Shown one piece after another: positions 36,155 through 46,189 of a stretch of 64,000 nucleotides of DNA; positions within the stretch are counted from its first letter, which is position 1; the number at the start of each line of letters is the position of its first letter. The stretch spans positions 2,046,001-2,110,000 of the forward strand of contig NZ_JAAGOW010000001.1 in the NCBI RefSeq assembly GCF_010499245.1, given 5' to 3'. Source of the stretch: Variovorax sp. WS11. Lineage in GTDB: Bacteria > Pseudomonadota > Gammaproteobacteria > Burkholderiales > Burkholderiaceae_C. The notes below the pieces were generated by a model. The model made no database searches and was not told the DNA's origin. It saw nothing but the letters and a program-made list of their open reading frames with translations. The position numbers and the translations under genes were made by a program.

Positions 36155-38626
36155 ATGTCCCTCGCCGAATTCTCGTACGACCATCCCGACCGCGACGTCG
36201 CCGCCTTCAAGCGCTCCGTCGCCAACAAGCTGATCTACGCGGTCGGCAAGGACCCCGTGGCCGCCAGCCCCGACGACTGGCTGCACGCAACCGCAATGGC
36301 GGTGCGCGACCAGCTCGTCGAGCGCTGGATGGCGACGACGCGCGCTCAATACACCCAGAAACTCAAGCGGGTCTACTACCTGTCGATGGAGTTCCTGATC
36401 GGGCGCACCTTCACCAACGCCCTGCTCGCGCTGGAGCTGCAGGACACCGTGAAGGAGGCGCTGGCCGATTTCGGCGTCGACATCCAGGCGCTCGCCGAGC
36501 GCGAGCCCGACGCCGCGCTCGGCAACGGCGGCCTTGGGCGGCTTGCGGCCTGCTTCCTCGACTCCATGGCCACGCTCGGGGTGCCGGGGATGGGCTACGG
36601 CATCCGCTACGAGTACGGCATGTTCCGGCAGCGGATCGTCGACGGACAGCAGGTCGAGACGCCCGACTACTGGCTCACGCGCGGCAACCCCTGGGAGTTC
36701 CAGCGCCCCGAGGTGACCTACCGCGTGCGCTTCGGCGGCCATGTCCACCGCCTCGACGGCAAGGGCGCCTCCCACGACGCGGCCAAGTGGATCGACACGC
36801 ATGACGTGCTGGCGATGGCCTACGACACCATCATCCCGGGCTACGGTACGCAGGCCACCCAGACGCTGCGCCTGTGGTCGGCGCGCGCCACCGAGGAGAT
36901 CGACCTGTCGGCCTTCAACCGCGGCAACTACATGGCGGCGGTCGAGAGCAAGAACCACTCCGAGAACGTCTCGCGCGTGCTCTACCCGGACGACTCGACG
37001 GCCTCGGGGCGCGAGCTGCGGCTGCACCAGGAGTACTTCTTCGTCAGCGCCAGCGTGCAGGACATGCTGCACCGCCATCTGCGCAACCACACCGGCTTCG
37101 ACACGTTGTCCAAGCAGATCAGCATCCACCTCAACGACACGCACCCCGTCCTGGCGATCCCGGAGCTGATGCGCCTGCTCATCGACGAGCACGGGCTGTC
37201 GTGGGACACGGCATGGTCCCACACCCAGAAGGTGTTCAGCTACACCAACCACACGCTGATGCACGAGGCGCTGGAGACCTGGCCGGTCGAGATCCTGGGG
37301 CGCGTCCTGCCGCGCCACCTGCAGATCCTGTTCGAGATCAACGCACGATTCCTCCACGTCGTGGCGCACGCGAACGGCCACGACGTGGAGCTCATGCGGC
37401 GCATGTCGCTCATCGACGAGTCCGGCGAGCGGCGCGTGCGCATGGCCTATGTGGCAGTGCTGGCCAGCCATTCGATCAACGGCGTCTCGGCCCTGCATTC
37501 GGAGCTCATGAAGCAGTCGATCTTCGCGGACTTCGCGCGCCTCTTCCCGGAGCGCTTCAACAACAAGACCAACGGCGTGACGCCGCGTCGCTGGCTGGCG
37601 CAGGCCAATCCGCCGCTGGCGGCCCTGCTCGACTTGCGCATCGGCCGCGGCTGGCGGCGCGAGCTGTCGCAGCTCGAAGCGCTGAGGCCGATGGCGCAGC
37701 AGCCGGCCTTCGTGCGCGCCTTTCGCCATGCCAAGCGCGAGAACAAGCTGCGCCTGGCCAACTGGATCGAGCAGAACCTGGGCATCGTCGTCGACACCGA
37801 CGCCATGTTCGACGTCCAGGTCAAGCGCATGCACGAGTACAAGCGGCAGCTGCTCAACGTGCTGCATGTGATCACGCGCTACCACCGCATCCTGCACGCG
37901 CCGCAGGCACACCACGTGCCGCGCGTGGTGGTGTTCGGGGGCAAGGCCGCCTCGGCCTACCACATGGCCAAGCTCGTGGTGCGTCTCATCAACGACGTGG
38001 CGCAGGTGGTCAACAACGACGATCGGGTGGGCGAGCTGCTGAAGGTCGTGTTCGTGCCCAACTACAGCGTGAGCCTGGCAGAGGTCATCATGCCGGCGGC
38101 CGACCTGTCCGAGCAGATCTCGACAGCCGGCACCGAGGCTTCCGGCACCGGCAACATGAAGTTCGCGCTCAATGGTGCGCTGACCATCGGCACGCTCGAT
38201 GGCGCCAACGTCGAGATGCGCGAGAGCGTGGGCGCGGAGAACATCTTCATCTTCGGCAACACCACGCCCGAGGTGGCCGAGATCCGCGCCGGCGGCTACC
38301 AGCCACGCACGATCTACGAATCCGACCCGCAGCTGCGCCGCGTGCTGGACAGCATTCGCGACGGCGTCTTCTCGGCTGCCGAGCCGGCGCGCTACCAGGA
38401 AATCTACGAGGCCCTCGTGAACTGGGGCGACCCGTACCTGCTGCTGGCCGACTATGCGAGCTACGTCAAGACGCAGGACAAGGTCGACGCGCTGTATCGC
38501 CATCCCGACGCGTGGACGCGCATGGCGATCCTCAACGTGGCGGGCATGGGCGACTTCTCGTCGGACCGCACGATCGCGCAGTACGCGCACGAGATCTGGC
38601 ATACCCGGCCGGTCAGGCTGGGCTGA
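36155..38626 (+). CDS. glgP: Glycogen/starch phosphorylase
   Basis: An 823-residue GT35 phosphorylase that releases glucose-1-phosphate from glycogen. Pyridoxal-phosphate Lys is in [18 protein letters not shown], and the catalytic signature includes [32 protein letters not shown] and [11 protein letters not shown]. Thirty bases after glgA. Completes a glgC-glgA-glgP set; branching (GlgB) and debranching (GlgX) enzymes are not adjacent. Confidence 0.96.
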   Translation: MSLAEFSYDHPDRDVAAFKRSVANKLIYAVGKDPVAASPDDWLHATAMAVRDQLVERWMATTRAQYTQKLKRVYYLSMEFLIGRTFTNALLALELQDTVKEALADFGVDIQALAEREPDAALGNGGLGRLAACFLDSMATLGVPGMGYGIRYEYGMFRQRIVDGQQVETPDYWLTRGNPWEFQRPEVTYRVRFGGHVHRLDGKGASHDAAKWIDTHDVLAMAYDTIIPGYGTQATQTLRLWSARATEEIDLSAFNRGNYMAAVESKNHSENVSRVLYPDDSTASGRELRLHQEYFFVSASVQDMLHRHLRNHTGFDTLSKQISIHLNDTHPVLAIPELMRLLIDEHGLSWDTAWSHTQKVFSYTNHTLMHEALETWPVEILGRVLPRHLQILFEINARFLHVVAHANGHDVELMRRMSLIDESGERRVRMAYVAVLASHSINGVSALHSELMKQSIFADFARLFPERFNNKTNGVTPRRWLAQANPPLAALLDLRIGRGWRRELSQLEALRPMAQQPAFVRAFRHAKRENKLRLANWIEQNLGIVVDTDAMFDVQVKRMHEYKRQLLNVLHVITRYHRILHAPQAHHVPRVVVFGGKAASAYHMAKLVVRLINDVAQVVNNDDRVGELLKVVFVPNYSVSLAEVIMPAADLSEQISTAGTEASGTGNMKFALNGALTIGTLDGANVEMRESVGAENIFIFGNTTPEVAEIRAGGYQPRTIYESDPQLRRVLDSIRDGVFSAAEPARYQEIYEALVNWGDPYLLLADYASYVKTQDKVDALYRHPDAWTRMAILNVAGMGDFSSDRTIAQYAHEIWHTRPVRLG

Positions 38627-38650
38627 TCCCGGCGGGTCCGTGACGGGCGG

Positions 38651-39103
38651 CTACTTGGCCGGCGCCTGGGTCACGAAACCGATGCGGCTCAGGCCCGCCT
38701 TGTTCGCGATGCCCATCAGCTCGACCACCCGGCCGTAGGGGACGGTCTGGTCGGCGCGCAGCTGGACCTCGGTGTCGCGGCTGTCGGCGGCGGCCTTCTG
38801 GAGCCGGGCCGCGAGCTCCTCGGGCGTCACGGGCTGGTCGTTGAGGAAGAGCCCGCCGGCGGCATCGACCGAGAGGCTCACGAACTTCGGCGTGTCGGTC
38901 GGCTGGCCGGCATCGGTGCGTGGCAGGTCGAGTTTGATCGAGCTGGCCATCAGTGGGGCGGTGATGATGAAGATGACCAGCAGCACCAGCATCACGTCCA
39001 CCAGCGGCGTGACGTTGATGTCCGACAGCGGCCGCTGCCCGCCGGCGCCGATCGCGCGGCCGCCGGTGGCGCTGCTGCCGAGGGAGGTGCGACCGAAGGC
39101 CAT
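38651..39103 (-). CDS. ExbD/TolR-family biopolymer transporter
   Basis: A 150-residue inner-membrane protein with one N-terminal TM helix (LVDVMLVLLVIFIITAPLM), containing the conserved Asp in NVTPLVDVML that conducts protons, and a periplasmic domain. With the ExbB/TolQ-like partner just upstream it energises TonB- or Tol-type function. Without TonB/TolA in the window, ExbD versus TolR cannot be told. Last gene of the dapB-exbB-exbD transcript. Confidence 0.93.
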   Translation of the reverse strand: MAFGRTSLGSSATGGRAIGAGGQRPLSDINVTPLVDVMLVLLVIFIITAPLMASSIKLDLPRTDAGQPTDTPKFVSLSVDAAGGLFLNDQPVTPEELAARLQKAAADSRDTEVQLRADQTVPYGRVVELMGIANKAGLSRIGFVTQAPAK

Positions 39104-39120
39104 GGAAGCGTCCAGGCCGG

Positions 39121-39819
39121 CTACGCGGGCATCGCCCGGGCCGGCGGCAGCGGCGCCTCGCGCGCCGGGTCTTCGCCCAGGGCGCCCAGCAGGTCGTGCG
39201 CGAAGCCCTCGAGCTCGGCCTCGATGCGGCTGACCACGCGGCCGAACACGTTGTAGGCCAGCACGGCCGGAATGGCCACCGCCAGGCCGAAGGCGGTCAT
39301 GATGAGCGCCTCGCCCACCGGGCCGGCCACCTTGTCGATGGTGAAGCCGCCGGCCTCGCCGGCTATGCCCGTCAACGCGCCGTAGATGCCCCAGACCGTG
39401 CCCAAGAGGCCGACGAAGGGCGCGGTGGCGCCGACCGTGGCCAGCAGGATCTGCCCGGACTGCAGGCGCCGCAGGGCGGCATGCAGGGCGTCGCGCAGCA
39501 CCCGCGTGAGGCGCTGGGCGCGGGCCACCGCGCCGCCGAGCGTGGCGGGATCGGGCTGCGCGCCGAGCTGGCGGACCGCGCTCACCGCCGGCCAGACCAG
39601 GGCCGCGCGGTCGAAGCTGCGCAGCCTTTGCTCGGCGTCGCCCAGCGAAGCCGACTGCCAGAAGGCCGCGATGCTGCGCACCACGTCGTGCGTGCCGCCG
39701 CGCAGCAGCCAGGCTTTCCAGAGAATCACGACCCAGCTCGCCACCGACATGAGCAGCAGCAGCGCAGCCACGGAGCGGCTGACGCCATCGCCGTGGGTGA
39801 GCAGCTCCAGGATCGTCAT
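39121..39819 (-). CDS. MotA/TolQ/ExbB-family proton channel protein
   Basis: A 232-residue inner-membrane protein with three TM helices: one near the N-terminus (VAALLLLMSVASWVVILW), two later (ILLATVGATAPFVGLLGTVWGIYGAL and GEALIMTAFGLAVAIPAVLAYNVF), the latter pair the MotA/TolQ/ExbB signature. Forms the proton channel with the ExbD-like protein, 17 bases downstream. Ten bases after dapB. Confidence 0.93.
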   Translation of the reverse strand: MTILELLTHGDGVSRSVAALLLLMSVASWVVILWKAWLLRGGTHDVVRSIAAFWQSASLGDAEQRLRSFDRAALVWPAVSAVRQLGAQPDPATLGGAVARAQRLTRVLRDALHAALRRLQSGQILLATVGATAPFVGLLGTVWGIYGALTGIAGEAGGFTIDKVAGPVGEALIMTAFGLAVAIPAVLAYNVFGRVVSRIEAELEGFAHDLLGALGEDPAREAPLPPARAMPA

Positions 39820-39829
39820 GCGGGGGAGG

Positions 39830-40663
39830 TCAACGCAGCCCGAGGACGTCGAACATGTCGAACAGCCCGGTCTTGCGCTCGGCCAGGAAGCGCACCGCGC
39901 GCAGGCTGCCCTGCGCGTAGGTGGCGCGGCTGGCGGACTTGTGGGTGATCTCGATGCGCTCGCCGGTGCCGGCGAAGAGCACCGTGTGGTCGCCCACGAT
40001 GTCGCCGCCGCGGATGGCGGCGAAGCCGATGGTGGACGGGTCGCGTTCGCCGGTGATGCCCTCGCGCGCGTAGACCGCGCAGTCCTTGAGATCGCGGCCC
40101 AGCGCGCCGGCGATCACCTCGCCCATCTTGAGCGCGGTGCCCGAGGGCGCATCGACCTTGTGCCGGTGGTGCGCCTCGATGATCTCGATGTCGTAGCCGG
40201 TGGACAGGGCCTTGGCCGCCATCTCCAGCAACTTGAAGGTGACGTTGACGCCCACGCTCATGTTGGGCGCCATCATGATGGCGATGTCCTTGGCGGCGGA
40301 GGCGATCTCGGCCTTCTGCGCCTCGCTGAAGCCGGTGGTGCCGATCACGGCCTGCACGCCCAGATCGCGGCACACCGCCAGGTGCGCCAGCGTGCCTTCG
40401 GGGCGGGTGAAATCGATCAGGACCTGGGCGTCCTGCAGGCCGGTGCGCAGGTCGGACACGATGGGCACGCCGCTGGCGGCGCCGAGGAAGGCGGCAGCGT
40501 CGCTGCCGAGCGCGGGGCTGCCCGCGATGTCGAGGGCGCCGGCCAGGCGGCAGTCCTGGGCTTCGCGCACGGCCTCGATCAGCATGTGGCCCATGCGCCC
40601 GGAGGCGCCGGCGATGGCGATGCGGCGCAGCGCCGGTGCGGAGGAAGAAGAGGAATCGGTCAC
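39830..40663 (-). CDS. dapB: 4-hydroxy-tetrahydrodipicolinate reductase
   Basis: A 277-residue NAD(P)H enzyme of lysine and diaminopimelate synthesis. The Rossmann motif [16 protein letters not shown] is near the N-terminus, followed by [17 protein letters not shown] and the catalytic [18 protein letters not shown] (His and Lys; substrate Lys in KVDAPSGTA). Encoded 51 bases downstream of bamE on the same strand. Confidence 0.96.
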   Translation of the reverse strand: MTDSSSSSAPALRRIAIAGASGRMGHMLIEAVREAQDCRLAGALDIAGSPALGSDAAAFLGAASGVPIVSDLRTGLQDAQVLIDFTRPEGTLAHLAVCRDLGVQAVIGTTGFSEAQKAEIASAAKDIAIMMAPNMSVGVNVTFKLLEMAAKALSTGYDIEIIEAHHRHKVDAPSGTALKMGEVIAGALGRDLKDCAVYAREGITGERDPSTIGFAAIRGGDIVGDHTVLFAGTGERIEITHKSASRATYAQGSLRAVRFLAERKTGLFDMFDVLGLR

Positions 40664-40714
40664 GCGAGGGAACCTTCGTGAGATGCCGGCCGGTGCGGCC
40701 GGCGGATCGGCGTG

Positions 40715-41278
40715 CTAGCGCGTCGCTTCGAGCGGCGGATAGCTGGGGGGCAGCGGCGGCAGGGACGCGGAGGAGCTCTCGGTTTCAGCCTCCTTGCCCT
40801 TGTCCTTGCCCGGCTCGAACTTCTTGAGCTGGTCTTCGGTGGCTTCCAGCACCGGCACCTTGCCGGCGCGCCCGCGGGCATCGACGGCAGCGACGAACTC
40901 CTGCTCGCTGGGCATCGGGTCGCCCTCGAAACGGTCGAGCAGCTCCCCGTTGAAGAACAGCGTCAGCCGCCGCTGCTGGGGCTCGACGCCCTGCCGCCGG
41001 ATGGTGAAGACGTAGTCCCAGCGGTTGGAATGGAACACGTCGGTCAGGAGCGAGGTGCCGAGGATCTCGCGCACCTGCTGGCGCGGCATGCCGGGCTTGA
41101 GCAGCTCGACCTGCTCCTTCGAAACGAAATTGCCCTGCACCACTTCGACCTTGTAGGGGGTGATGGCGCTGAGTGCGCTGCGCGAGCGCTCGGTGAAGCT
41201 GCTGCAGGCCCCCAGGCTCAGCGTGGCGGCGACGGCGCCGACGAGCAGCCAGAGGCGGCTTTGGGAAAACTCAGGCAT
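40715..41278 (-). CDS. bamE: Outer membrane protein assembly factor BamE (OmlA)
   Basis: A 187-residue lipoprotein of the BAM complex: signal peptide [21 protein letters not shown] with lipobox LGAC, then [51 protein letters not shown], the typical BamE SmpA/OmlA fold. The C-terminus has a charged, low-complexity extension ([26 protein letters not shown]). Divergent from fur, a widespread arrangement in proteobacteria. Confidence 0.94.
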   Translation of the reverse strand: MPEFSQSRLWLLVGAVAATLSLGACSSFTERSRSALSAITPYKVEVVQGNFVSKEQVELLKPGMPRQQVREILGTSLLTDVFHSNRWDYVFTIRRQGVEPQQRRLTLFFNGELLDRFEGDPMPSEQEFVAAVDARGRAGKVPVLEATEDQLKKFEPGKDKGKEAETESSSASLPPLPPSYPPLEATR

Positions 41279-41303
41279 GGAAAAGGGCCAGGAGGGCAAG
41301 CGA

Positions 41304-41321
41304 TATGATCGGACCATTGTA
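41304..41321. promoter_or_regulatory. Divergent -10-like elements between bamE and fur
   Basis: The 91-base region between the two starts holds TATGAT (41304-41309, plus strand, toward fur) and TACAAT on the minus strand (41316-41321, toward bamE). -35 boxes are poor for both, so this is tentative. No obvious Fur box is visible. Confidence 0.3.
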
Positions 41322-41369
41322 GCGGCTGGCCCTTTGTGGGCCCTCGCAGGGACGGGCGCAGGAACCATC

Positions 41370-41789
41370 ATGGCCAATATCGACGAACTCAAGAACACCG
41401 GCCTCAAGGCCACGCTGCCGCGCCTCAAGATCCTCGAGATCTTCCAGAACGGCGGCCAGCGCCACATGACCGCGGAAGACGTTTTCCGCGTGCTGCTCAA
41501 CGAGCATTCCGACATCGGCCTGGCCACGGTCTACCGCGTGCTGACGCAGTTCGAGCAGGCGGGCATCCTCGAGCGCAGCCACTTCGAGAGCGGCAAGGCG
41601 GTCTACGAGCTCAACGAGGGCAAGCACCACGACCACCTGGTGTGCACCGGCTGCGGCAAGGTCGAGGAGTTCTACGACGCCGAGATCGAGCGCCGCCAGC
41701 AGATGATCTCGAAGGACAAGGGCTGGATCCTGCAGGACCACGCGATGTCGCTGTACGGCCTGTGTGCCGACTGCGCAAGCAAGCGTTAG
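41370..41789 (+). CDS. fur: Ferric uptake regulator
   Basis: A 139-residue Fur repressor: winged helix ([38 protein letters not shown]) followed by the metal-binding dimerisation domain with the [16 protein letters not shown] motif and C-terminal CADC. Iron-loaded dimers repress iron-acquisition genes. Divergent from bamE and convergent with hprK; tandem repeats lie immediately after its stop. Confidence 0.97.
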   Translation: MANIDELKNTGLKATLPRLKILEIFQNGGQRHMTAEDVFRVLLNEHSDIGLATVYRVLTQFEQAGILERSHFESGKAVYELNEGKHHDHLVCTGCGKVEEFYDAEIERRQQMISKDKGWILQDHAMSLYGLCADCASKR

Positions 41790-41794
41790 AGCCC

Positions 41795-41834
41795 CGCCTA
41801 GTCGCCTAGTCGCCTAGTCGCCTAGTCGCCTAGT
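41795..41834. repeat. Tandem repeat, five copies of the 8-bp unit CGCCTAGT
   Basis: Five perfect copies of CGCCTAGT between the convergent fur and hprK genes; the fifth contains the hprK stop codon (CTA on plus, TAG on minus). Each copy carries the rare tetramer CTAG. As 8 is not divisible by three, each TAG on the minus strand falls in a different frame from its neighbour, giving stops in all three frames. Confidence 0.9.
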
Positions 41835-42789
41835 CATCCTCCCGTGCGCCTTCCATCGCCTTGTGGTGGCGCGCCACGAAGTCGGCGTAGGTGTCGATAC
41901 CCCGCAGCTGCAGGATCGAATTGCGCACCGCCGCCTCCACCAGCACGGCGATGTTGCGGCCGGCCACCACCTGGATGATCACCTTGCGCACCGGGATGCC
42001 CAACACGTCCTGGGTCAGCGGCGCCGAGGGCATGCGCTCGTAGTCGCGCTCGAAGCTGTCGCGCCGCACCAGGTGCACGATGAGCTTGAGCCGCATCTTC
42101 CGACGCACCGCCGTCTCGCCGAAGATGGCGCGGATGTCCAGCAAGCCGATGCCGCGCACCTCCAGCAGGTTCTGCAGCAGCTCGGGGCAGCGCCCTTCCA
42201 GCGTGGCCTGGTTGATGCGGTAGAGGTCGACCGCGTCGTCGGCCACCAGGCCGTTGCCGCGCGAGATCAGCTCCAGGCCCAGCTCGCTCTTCCCCAGCCC
42301 CGACTCGCCCGTGATCATCACGCCCAGGCCGAGGATGTCCATGAACACGCCGTGCATCGAGGTGCGCTCGGCGAAATGCTTGGACAGGTAGGCGCGCAAC
42401 AGGTCGATCACGAAGGCGGAGGATTCCCGCGTCGCGAACAGGGGCAGCTGCGCCCGCTCGCAGATCGACAGCAGCTGGTCGGGCGCCGTCTGGCCGTCGG
42501 CCAGCACCAGCATGGGCGGCTCCAGGGTCACGATGCGGGCGATGCGCCGCACGCAGTCGTCGGGCGAGCCGCGCGTGAGGTAGGCCACCTCGCGTGCGCC
42601 GAGAATCTGCACGCGGTACGGATGGATGTAGTTGAGGTAGCCGACCAGGTCGGCGGCCGACTGGGCGCGGCTGATGACGCCGGGATCGAATTGGCGCTCC
42701 GAGGCGCCCAGGCCGGCGAGCCACTCCCAGCGGAGCGACCCGCGGAACTCCTCGAACATCGCGTCGGCGCTGATGACGGTCGGCTTCAT
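41830..42789 (-). CDS. hprK: HPr kinase/phosphorylase
   Basis: A 319-residue bifunctional enzyme that phosphorylates or dephosphorylates serine on HPr. N-terminal regulatory domain, then P-loop [18 protein letters not shown] (about residues 157-174) and the HprK signature [22 protein letters not shown]. The stop codon lies inside the tandem CGCCTAGT repeat. Follows ptsN. The HPr gene itself is not in the window. Confidence 0.96.
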   Translation of the reverse strand: MKPTVISADAMFEEFRGSLRWEWLAGLGASERQFDPGVISRAQSAADLVGYLNYIHPYRVQILGAREVAYLTRGSPDDCVRRIARIVTLEPPMLVLADGQTAPDQLLSICERAQLPLFATRESSAFVIDLLRAYLSKHFAERTSMHGVFMDILGLGVMITGESGLGKSELGLELISRGNGLVADDAVDLYRINQATLEGRCPELLQNLLEVRGIGLLDIRAIFGETAVRRKMRLKLIVHLVRRDSFERDYERMPSAPLTQDVLGIPVRKVIIQVVAGRNIAVLVEAAVRNSILQLRGIDTYADFVARHHKAMEGAREDD

Positions 42790-42823
42790 GCGCCAGACGG
42801 TCCCGGACGACGAAACGCGCGCT

Positions 42824-43291
42824 TCAAGCGACCTGGGCCGATTGCCATCCTGCGATCAGGGCATGCAGCTGGGCGGCGTCGTTGCTCGACTTGATCTGCT
42901 CGCGCAGGCCGGCATCGCTCAGCAGTTCGGCGATCTCGGATAGTATTTCAAGATGTTTCTGAGTGGCCGCTTCGGGCACCAGAAGGAAGATCAGCAGCAC
43001 CACCGGCTGTTCGTCCGGGGCGTCGAAGCCGATCGGGTTGGCCAGCTGGAAGACCGCGGCCATCGGCGACTTGAGGCCCTTGATGCGGCCGTGCGGGATG
43101 GCCACGCCGTGCCCCAGACCGGTGGAGCCCAGGCGTTCGCGGGCGAACAGGCTGTCGGTGATGAGGGCGCGGCCGAGGCCATGCAGGTTTTCAAACAGCA
43201 AGCCCGCTTCTTCGAAAGCTCGTTTCTTGCTGGTGGCGTCAACGCTCACGAGGACTTGAGCGGGCGGCAGGATGGACGCGAGTCGGTTCAT
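42824..43291 (-). CDS. ptsN: PTS IIA-like nitrogen regulatory protein
   Basis: A 155-residue EIIA-Ntr protein. The phosphorylated His is in [14 protein letters not shown], as in E. coli PtsN. It takes phosphate from NPr/HPr and regulates K+ transport and nitrogen/carbon balance. The gene precedes hprK and follows a terminator that ends the hpf transcript. Confidence 0.95.
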   Translation of the reverse strand: MNRLASILPPAQVLVSVDATSKKRAFEEAGLLFENLHGLGRALITDSLFARERLGSTGLGHGVAIPHGRIKGLKSPMAAVFQLANPIGFDAPDEQPVVLLIFLLVPEAATQKHLEILSEIAELLSDAGLREQIKSSNDAAQLHALIAGWQSAQVA

Positions 43292-43327
43292 GTTGGGGCA
43301 GGGCGGGGGCGATTATGCACCCGCCCG

Positions 43328-43360
43328 GCAAAAAGCAAAGGGCCGCCCGAAGGCGGCCCG
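43328..43360 (-). terminator. Rho-independent terminator after hpf
   Basis: GGGCCGCC/GGCGGCCC (43341-43348 with 43353-43360), a perfect 8-bp stem with a TTCG tetraloop on the minus strand, followed by TTTGCTTTTT. It separates hpf from ptsN, so ptsN-hprK need their own promoter or read-through. Confidence 0.9.
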
Positions 43361-43384
43361 CAAGAGTGTTTGCCCGAGGTGGCA

Positions 43385-43714
43385 CTACATCACGCGTTTC
43401 GGCGCTGCGTGGAAGTGGTTCTTGAGGGACTCCTTGTGGCGCACGACCTGGCGGTCGAGCTTGTCGACCAACTGGTCGACGGCGGCGTAGAGATCAGCGT
43501 GGCTCGACTCGGCGAACATGTCATTGCCCTTGACGTGAATATTGCATTCGGCCCGTTGGCGCCCTTCCTTTTCCTTCTGCTTTTCCACCGTGAGGATCAC
43601 CTTGATATCGACCACTTGGTCGAAGTGGCGGGTGATTCGGTCCAACTTGCTCGTGACGTAATTGCGAAGCGCGGGGGTGACGTCGAGGTGATGACCGCTG
43701 ATCGTCAAATTCAT
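43385..43714 (-). CDS. hpf: Ribosome hibernation-promoting factor
   Basis: A 109-residue short-form HPF (YhbH-like): MNLTISGHHLDVTPALRNYVTSKLDRI, HVKGNDMFAESSHADLYAAVDQLVDKLDRQ. It binds the ribosome decoding region and, with partners, forms 100S dimers in stationary phase. Normally downstream of rpoN in betaproteobacteria; here rpoN is absent and a UvrD-like helicase lies next upstream. Confidence 0.95.
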   Translation of the reverse strand: MNLTISGHHLDVTPALRNYVTSKLDRITRHFDQVVDIKVILTVEKQKEKEGRQRAECNIHVKGNDMFAESSHADLYAAVDQLVDKLDRQVVRHKESLKNHFHAAPKRVM

Positions 43715-43839
43715 GAATGACCTCCTGGAACTGACGGTTGGGGAAAAAGACCCTGCTTCATGGAGGTGAAGCCTGGCCGGCGAAAACGAATGGGGGTGGG
43801 GAAGAGAGGGAGAGGGAGAGAGACGGGAAGCTTCGGTTC

Positions 43840-43868
43840 ACTATGCCCATGCTGTCATCGAATTGCAA
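43840..43868 (-). promoter_or_regulatory. Candidate sigma-70 promoter for hpf
   Basis: On the minus strand TTGCAA (43863-43868) and CATAGT (43840-43845) are separated by 17 bases, a good fit to -35 and -10. It is about 125 bases upstream of hpf, in a 240-base region (43715-43954) with no gene. Confidence 0.45.
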
Positions 43869-43954
43869 TCCCTCTGGGCGCAAACCCCCGCACGGCCCTG
43901 GGGTCATGGCCCGGACGCTATGAATTTTGTAGTGCTAAAGACCGCGCGCTGCGC

Positions 43955-46054
43955 TCAGCGCCAGGCGGCGCGCAGGCGTTTTTGCAGATCGATGACGGCC
44001 GCGGGCGGCGGCACGGCGGGGGCGCGCTCGGGCGGCGGCGGCCAGGTGAGCTGCTCGAAGCCCCGGGCCTCGGCCGCCGTGATGAAGCGCGTGCGGCCGG
44101 CATAGAGATGCCGGTCCCCGCGCACTGCCTGCTGGGTGACGTAGAAGCGCTGCGGCACGATCAGGTGCAGGTGGTCGCGCGCACGGGTCATGGCGACGTA
44201 GAGCAGTCGCCGCTCCTCCTCCAGCTCCTGCGCGCCCTGGGCCACGTCGGCGGGGATGCAGCCATCGACCACGTTGAGCACATGCACCGAGCGCCATTCC
44301 TGCCCCTTGGCCGAATGGATGGTGGAGAGGATGAGGTAGTCCTCGTCGAGCAGGGGCGGGCCGGGCCGGTCGCTGGTGGCCTCGGGCGGATCGAGGGTGA
44401 GCTCGGTGAGGAATCGCTCGCGCGAGGCATAGCCCGAGGCCAGCCGCGCCAGCTGTTCGACATCGCCACGGCGCAGGCCGGCATCGTCGTGCAGCCGCTC
44501 CAGGTGCGGCAGGTACCAGCGCAGGGCGAGCTCCATGTCGGCCGGCCAGGCAAGTTCCGGAGCACGCAGCTGCGCATAGATGGCCGCGAAGCGCGCCCAC
44601 TCCTCCTTCGCAGCGGCCGGCGGCTGGAAGGTCTGCACGACGGCGCCGGGGTCCTCCGCCTGGGCCATCGCATCGAGCAGCCGCGTCGACGTGGCCGGAC
44701 CGATGCCGGGGATCAGCTGCGTCACGCGAAAGCCCGCCATGCGCCCGCGCGGGTTCTGCGCGAAGCGCAGCACCGCCAGCAGGTCCTTCACATGCGCGGC
44801 CTCGAGGAACTTGAGGCCGCCGTACTTGACGAAGGGGATGTTGCGCCGCGCCAGCTCGAGCTCGAGCGCCGCGCTGTGGCTCGAGGTGCGGAACAGCACC
44901 GCCTGCGACTTCAGCGCCAGCCCGCCCTCGCGGTGCGCGAGCACCCGTTCGGCCACGAAGCGGGCCTGCTGGGCCTCGTCGGGCACCAGCACCAGCTGCG
45001 GCCGGCCCACCGAGGGCTTGTCGGTCCACAGGGTCTTGGCATGGCGCTCGGCAGCGGCCGCGATCACGGCGTTGGAGACGTCGAGGATGGGCTGGGTCGA
45101 GCGATAGTTGCGCTCCAGCGTGACGATGCGCGCCGGATGCGTGAACTGGCCGGGAAAGTCGAGGATGTTGCGCACCGTCGCACCGCGGAAGGAATAGATG
45201 GCCTGGGCGTCGTCGCCCACCACGGTGAGGCCGCAGCCGTCAGGCTTGAGGGCGCGCAGGATGGCGGCCTGCAGCAGGTTGGTGTCCTGGTACTCGTCGA
45301 CCAGCACGTGGTCGAAGCGCGCGCCGATCTGTGCCGCGATCACGGGCTCCGCCACCATCTCGGCCCAGTACAGGAGCAGGTCGTCGTAGTCGAGCACCTG
45401 CTGCGCCTGCTTGGCCTCGACGTAGGCGCCGAACAGGCGCTTGAGTTCGGCCTCCCACTCGGCACACCACGGGAAGGCCTGCGCCAGCACCTCGGCGAGC
45501 GGCGCGCCGCTGTTGACGACCCGCGAGTAGATCGCGAGGCAGGTCCCCTTGCGCGGGAAGCGGCGCTCCATGGCGGCCAGGCCGATGTCGCTGCGCACCA
45601 GACCCATCAGGTCCTCGGCATCCCCGCGGTCGTGGATGGTGAAGCTGGCGTCGAGGCCGATCTGTGCCGCGTATTCGCGCAGCAGCCGGGCGCCGACGCC
45701 ATGGAAGGTGCCGGCCCAGGGCAGCGCCGGCGGCGCCTCCGAGCGCAGCCCGAGCACCTTCGCGAGGACCTGGCCGGCGCGCCGCTCCATCTCTTGCGCC
45801 GCGCGACGCGAGAAGGTCAGGAGCAGGATGCGCTGCGGATCGGCGCCGCGTGCGATCAGGTGGGCCACGCGGTGCGCCAGCGTGCTGGTCTTGCCCGAGC
45901 CGGCGCCGGCGATCACGAGCAGCGGCCGCGGGTCCGGCTGCGCCTCGCCGGTCCCATGCTCGACGGCCGCGCGCTGCGCCTCGTTGAGCTCGGCGAGGAC
46001 CGCGGCAAGACGCTCTTCCTGGCGCAGGGGGACGGGGATCGCGACGCTGGACAT
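43955..46054 (-). CDS. UvrD/Rep-family ATP-dependent DNA helicase
   Basis: A 699-residue SF1A helicase: Q-motif LNEAQRAAVEH, Walker A LLVIAGAGSGKTSTLAHRVAHLI, motif Ia, LTFSRRAAQEM, motif II LVDEYQDTN, motif III VVGDDAQAIYSFRGA, motif IV RNYRST, motif V LSTIHSAKGQEW and motif VI LLYVAMTRARDHLHL. Unwinds DNA 3'-5' in repair or replication restart. The C-terminus differs from UvrD and PcrA: a short tail without the typical RNAP- or Tudor-like domain, so the precise orthologue is uncertain. Confidence 0.9.
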   Translation of the reverse strand: MSSVAIPVPLRQEERLAAVLAELNEAQRAAVEHGTGEAQPDPRPLLVIAGAGSGKTSTLAHRVAHLIARGADPQRILLLTFSRRAAQEMERRAGQVLAKVLGLRSEAPPALPWAGTFHGVGARLLREYAAQIGLDASFTIHDRGDAEDLMGLVRSDIGLAAMERRFPRKGTCLAIYSRVVNSGAPLAEVLAQAFPWCAEWEAELKRLFGAYVEAKQAQQVLDYDDLLLYWAEMVAEPVIAAQIGARFDHVLVDEYQDTNLLQAAILRALKPDGCGLTVVGDDAQAIYSFRGATVRNILDFPGQFTHPARIVTLERNYRSTQPILDVSNAVIAAAAERHAKTLWTDKPSVGRPQLVLVPDEAQQARFVAERVLAHREGGLALKSQAVLFRTSSHSAALELELARRNIPFVKYGGLKFLEAAHVKDLLAVLRFAQNPRGRMAGFRVTQLIPGIGPATSTRLLDAMAQAEDPGAVVQTFQPPAAAKEEWARFAAIYAQLRAPELAWPADMELALRWYLPHLERLHDDAGLRRGDVEQLARLASGYASRERFLTELTLDPPEATSDRPGPPLLDEDYLILSTIHSAKGQEWRSVHVLNVVDGCIPADVAQGAQELEEERRLLYVAMTRARDHLHLIVPQRFYVTQQAVRGDRHLYAGRTRFITAAEARGFEQLTWPPPPERAPAVPPPAAVIDLQKRLRAAWR

Positions 46055-46111
46055 CGGGCGCCACTTTACTGGATATCCATCCAGATCCCATCAGGAAAAT
46101 GCAAGAGGCCG

Positions 46112-46120
46112 GTGACATAA
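46112..46120 (+). promoter_or_regulatory. Candidate extended -10 element for corA
   Basis: TGACATAAT (TG-N-CATAAT) matches an extended -10. Transcription would start near 46127, directly before the structured leader and short ORF. A conventional -35 is not obvious. Confidence 0.4.
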
Positions 46121-46128
46121 TCGCGCCT

Positions 46129-46172
46129 CGCTGCAACCGGAGACTCGGATGGAAACCGTTCCGCCTCGGCAG
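46129..46172 (+). promoter_or_regulatory. Structured 5' leader stem enclosing the corA leader-peptide start
   Basis: GCTGC (46129-46133) and GCAGC (46168-46172) can pair, enclosing the leader-peptide ribosome site and first codons; an inner hairpin can form around 46146-46163 (CGGATGG/CCGTTCCG). Translation of the short ORF would open the stem. Confidence 0.4.
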
Positions 46173-46189
46173 CTTTCAACTCCCCTGTG
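46148..46189 (+). CDS. Putative corA leader peptide (13 aa, proline-containing)
   Basis: The frame METVPPRQLSTPL followed by TGA. GGAG lies six bases before the ATG, an ideal ribosome site. It has three prolines, two consecutive. It lies 77 bases upstream of corA, and a C-rich, almost G-free tract (46219-46254) follows. In Salmonella, short ORFs in the mgtA and corA leaders (MgtL, proline-rich; CorL) couple leader translation to Rho-dependent termination. Homology is not claimed: the resemblance is in architecture and composition. Comparative alignment of corA leaders is needed to decide whether this ORF is conserved. Confidence 0.5.

Noticed and set aside
41279..41369. Fur box in the bamE-fur intergenic region
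   Set aside because: No sequence near the GATAATGATAATCATTATC consensus is visible, so autoregulation is not claimed.
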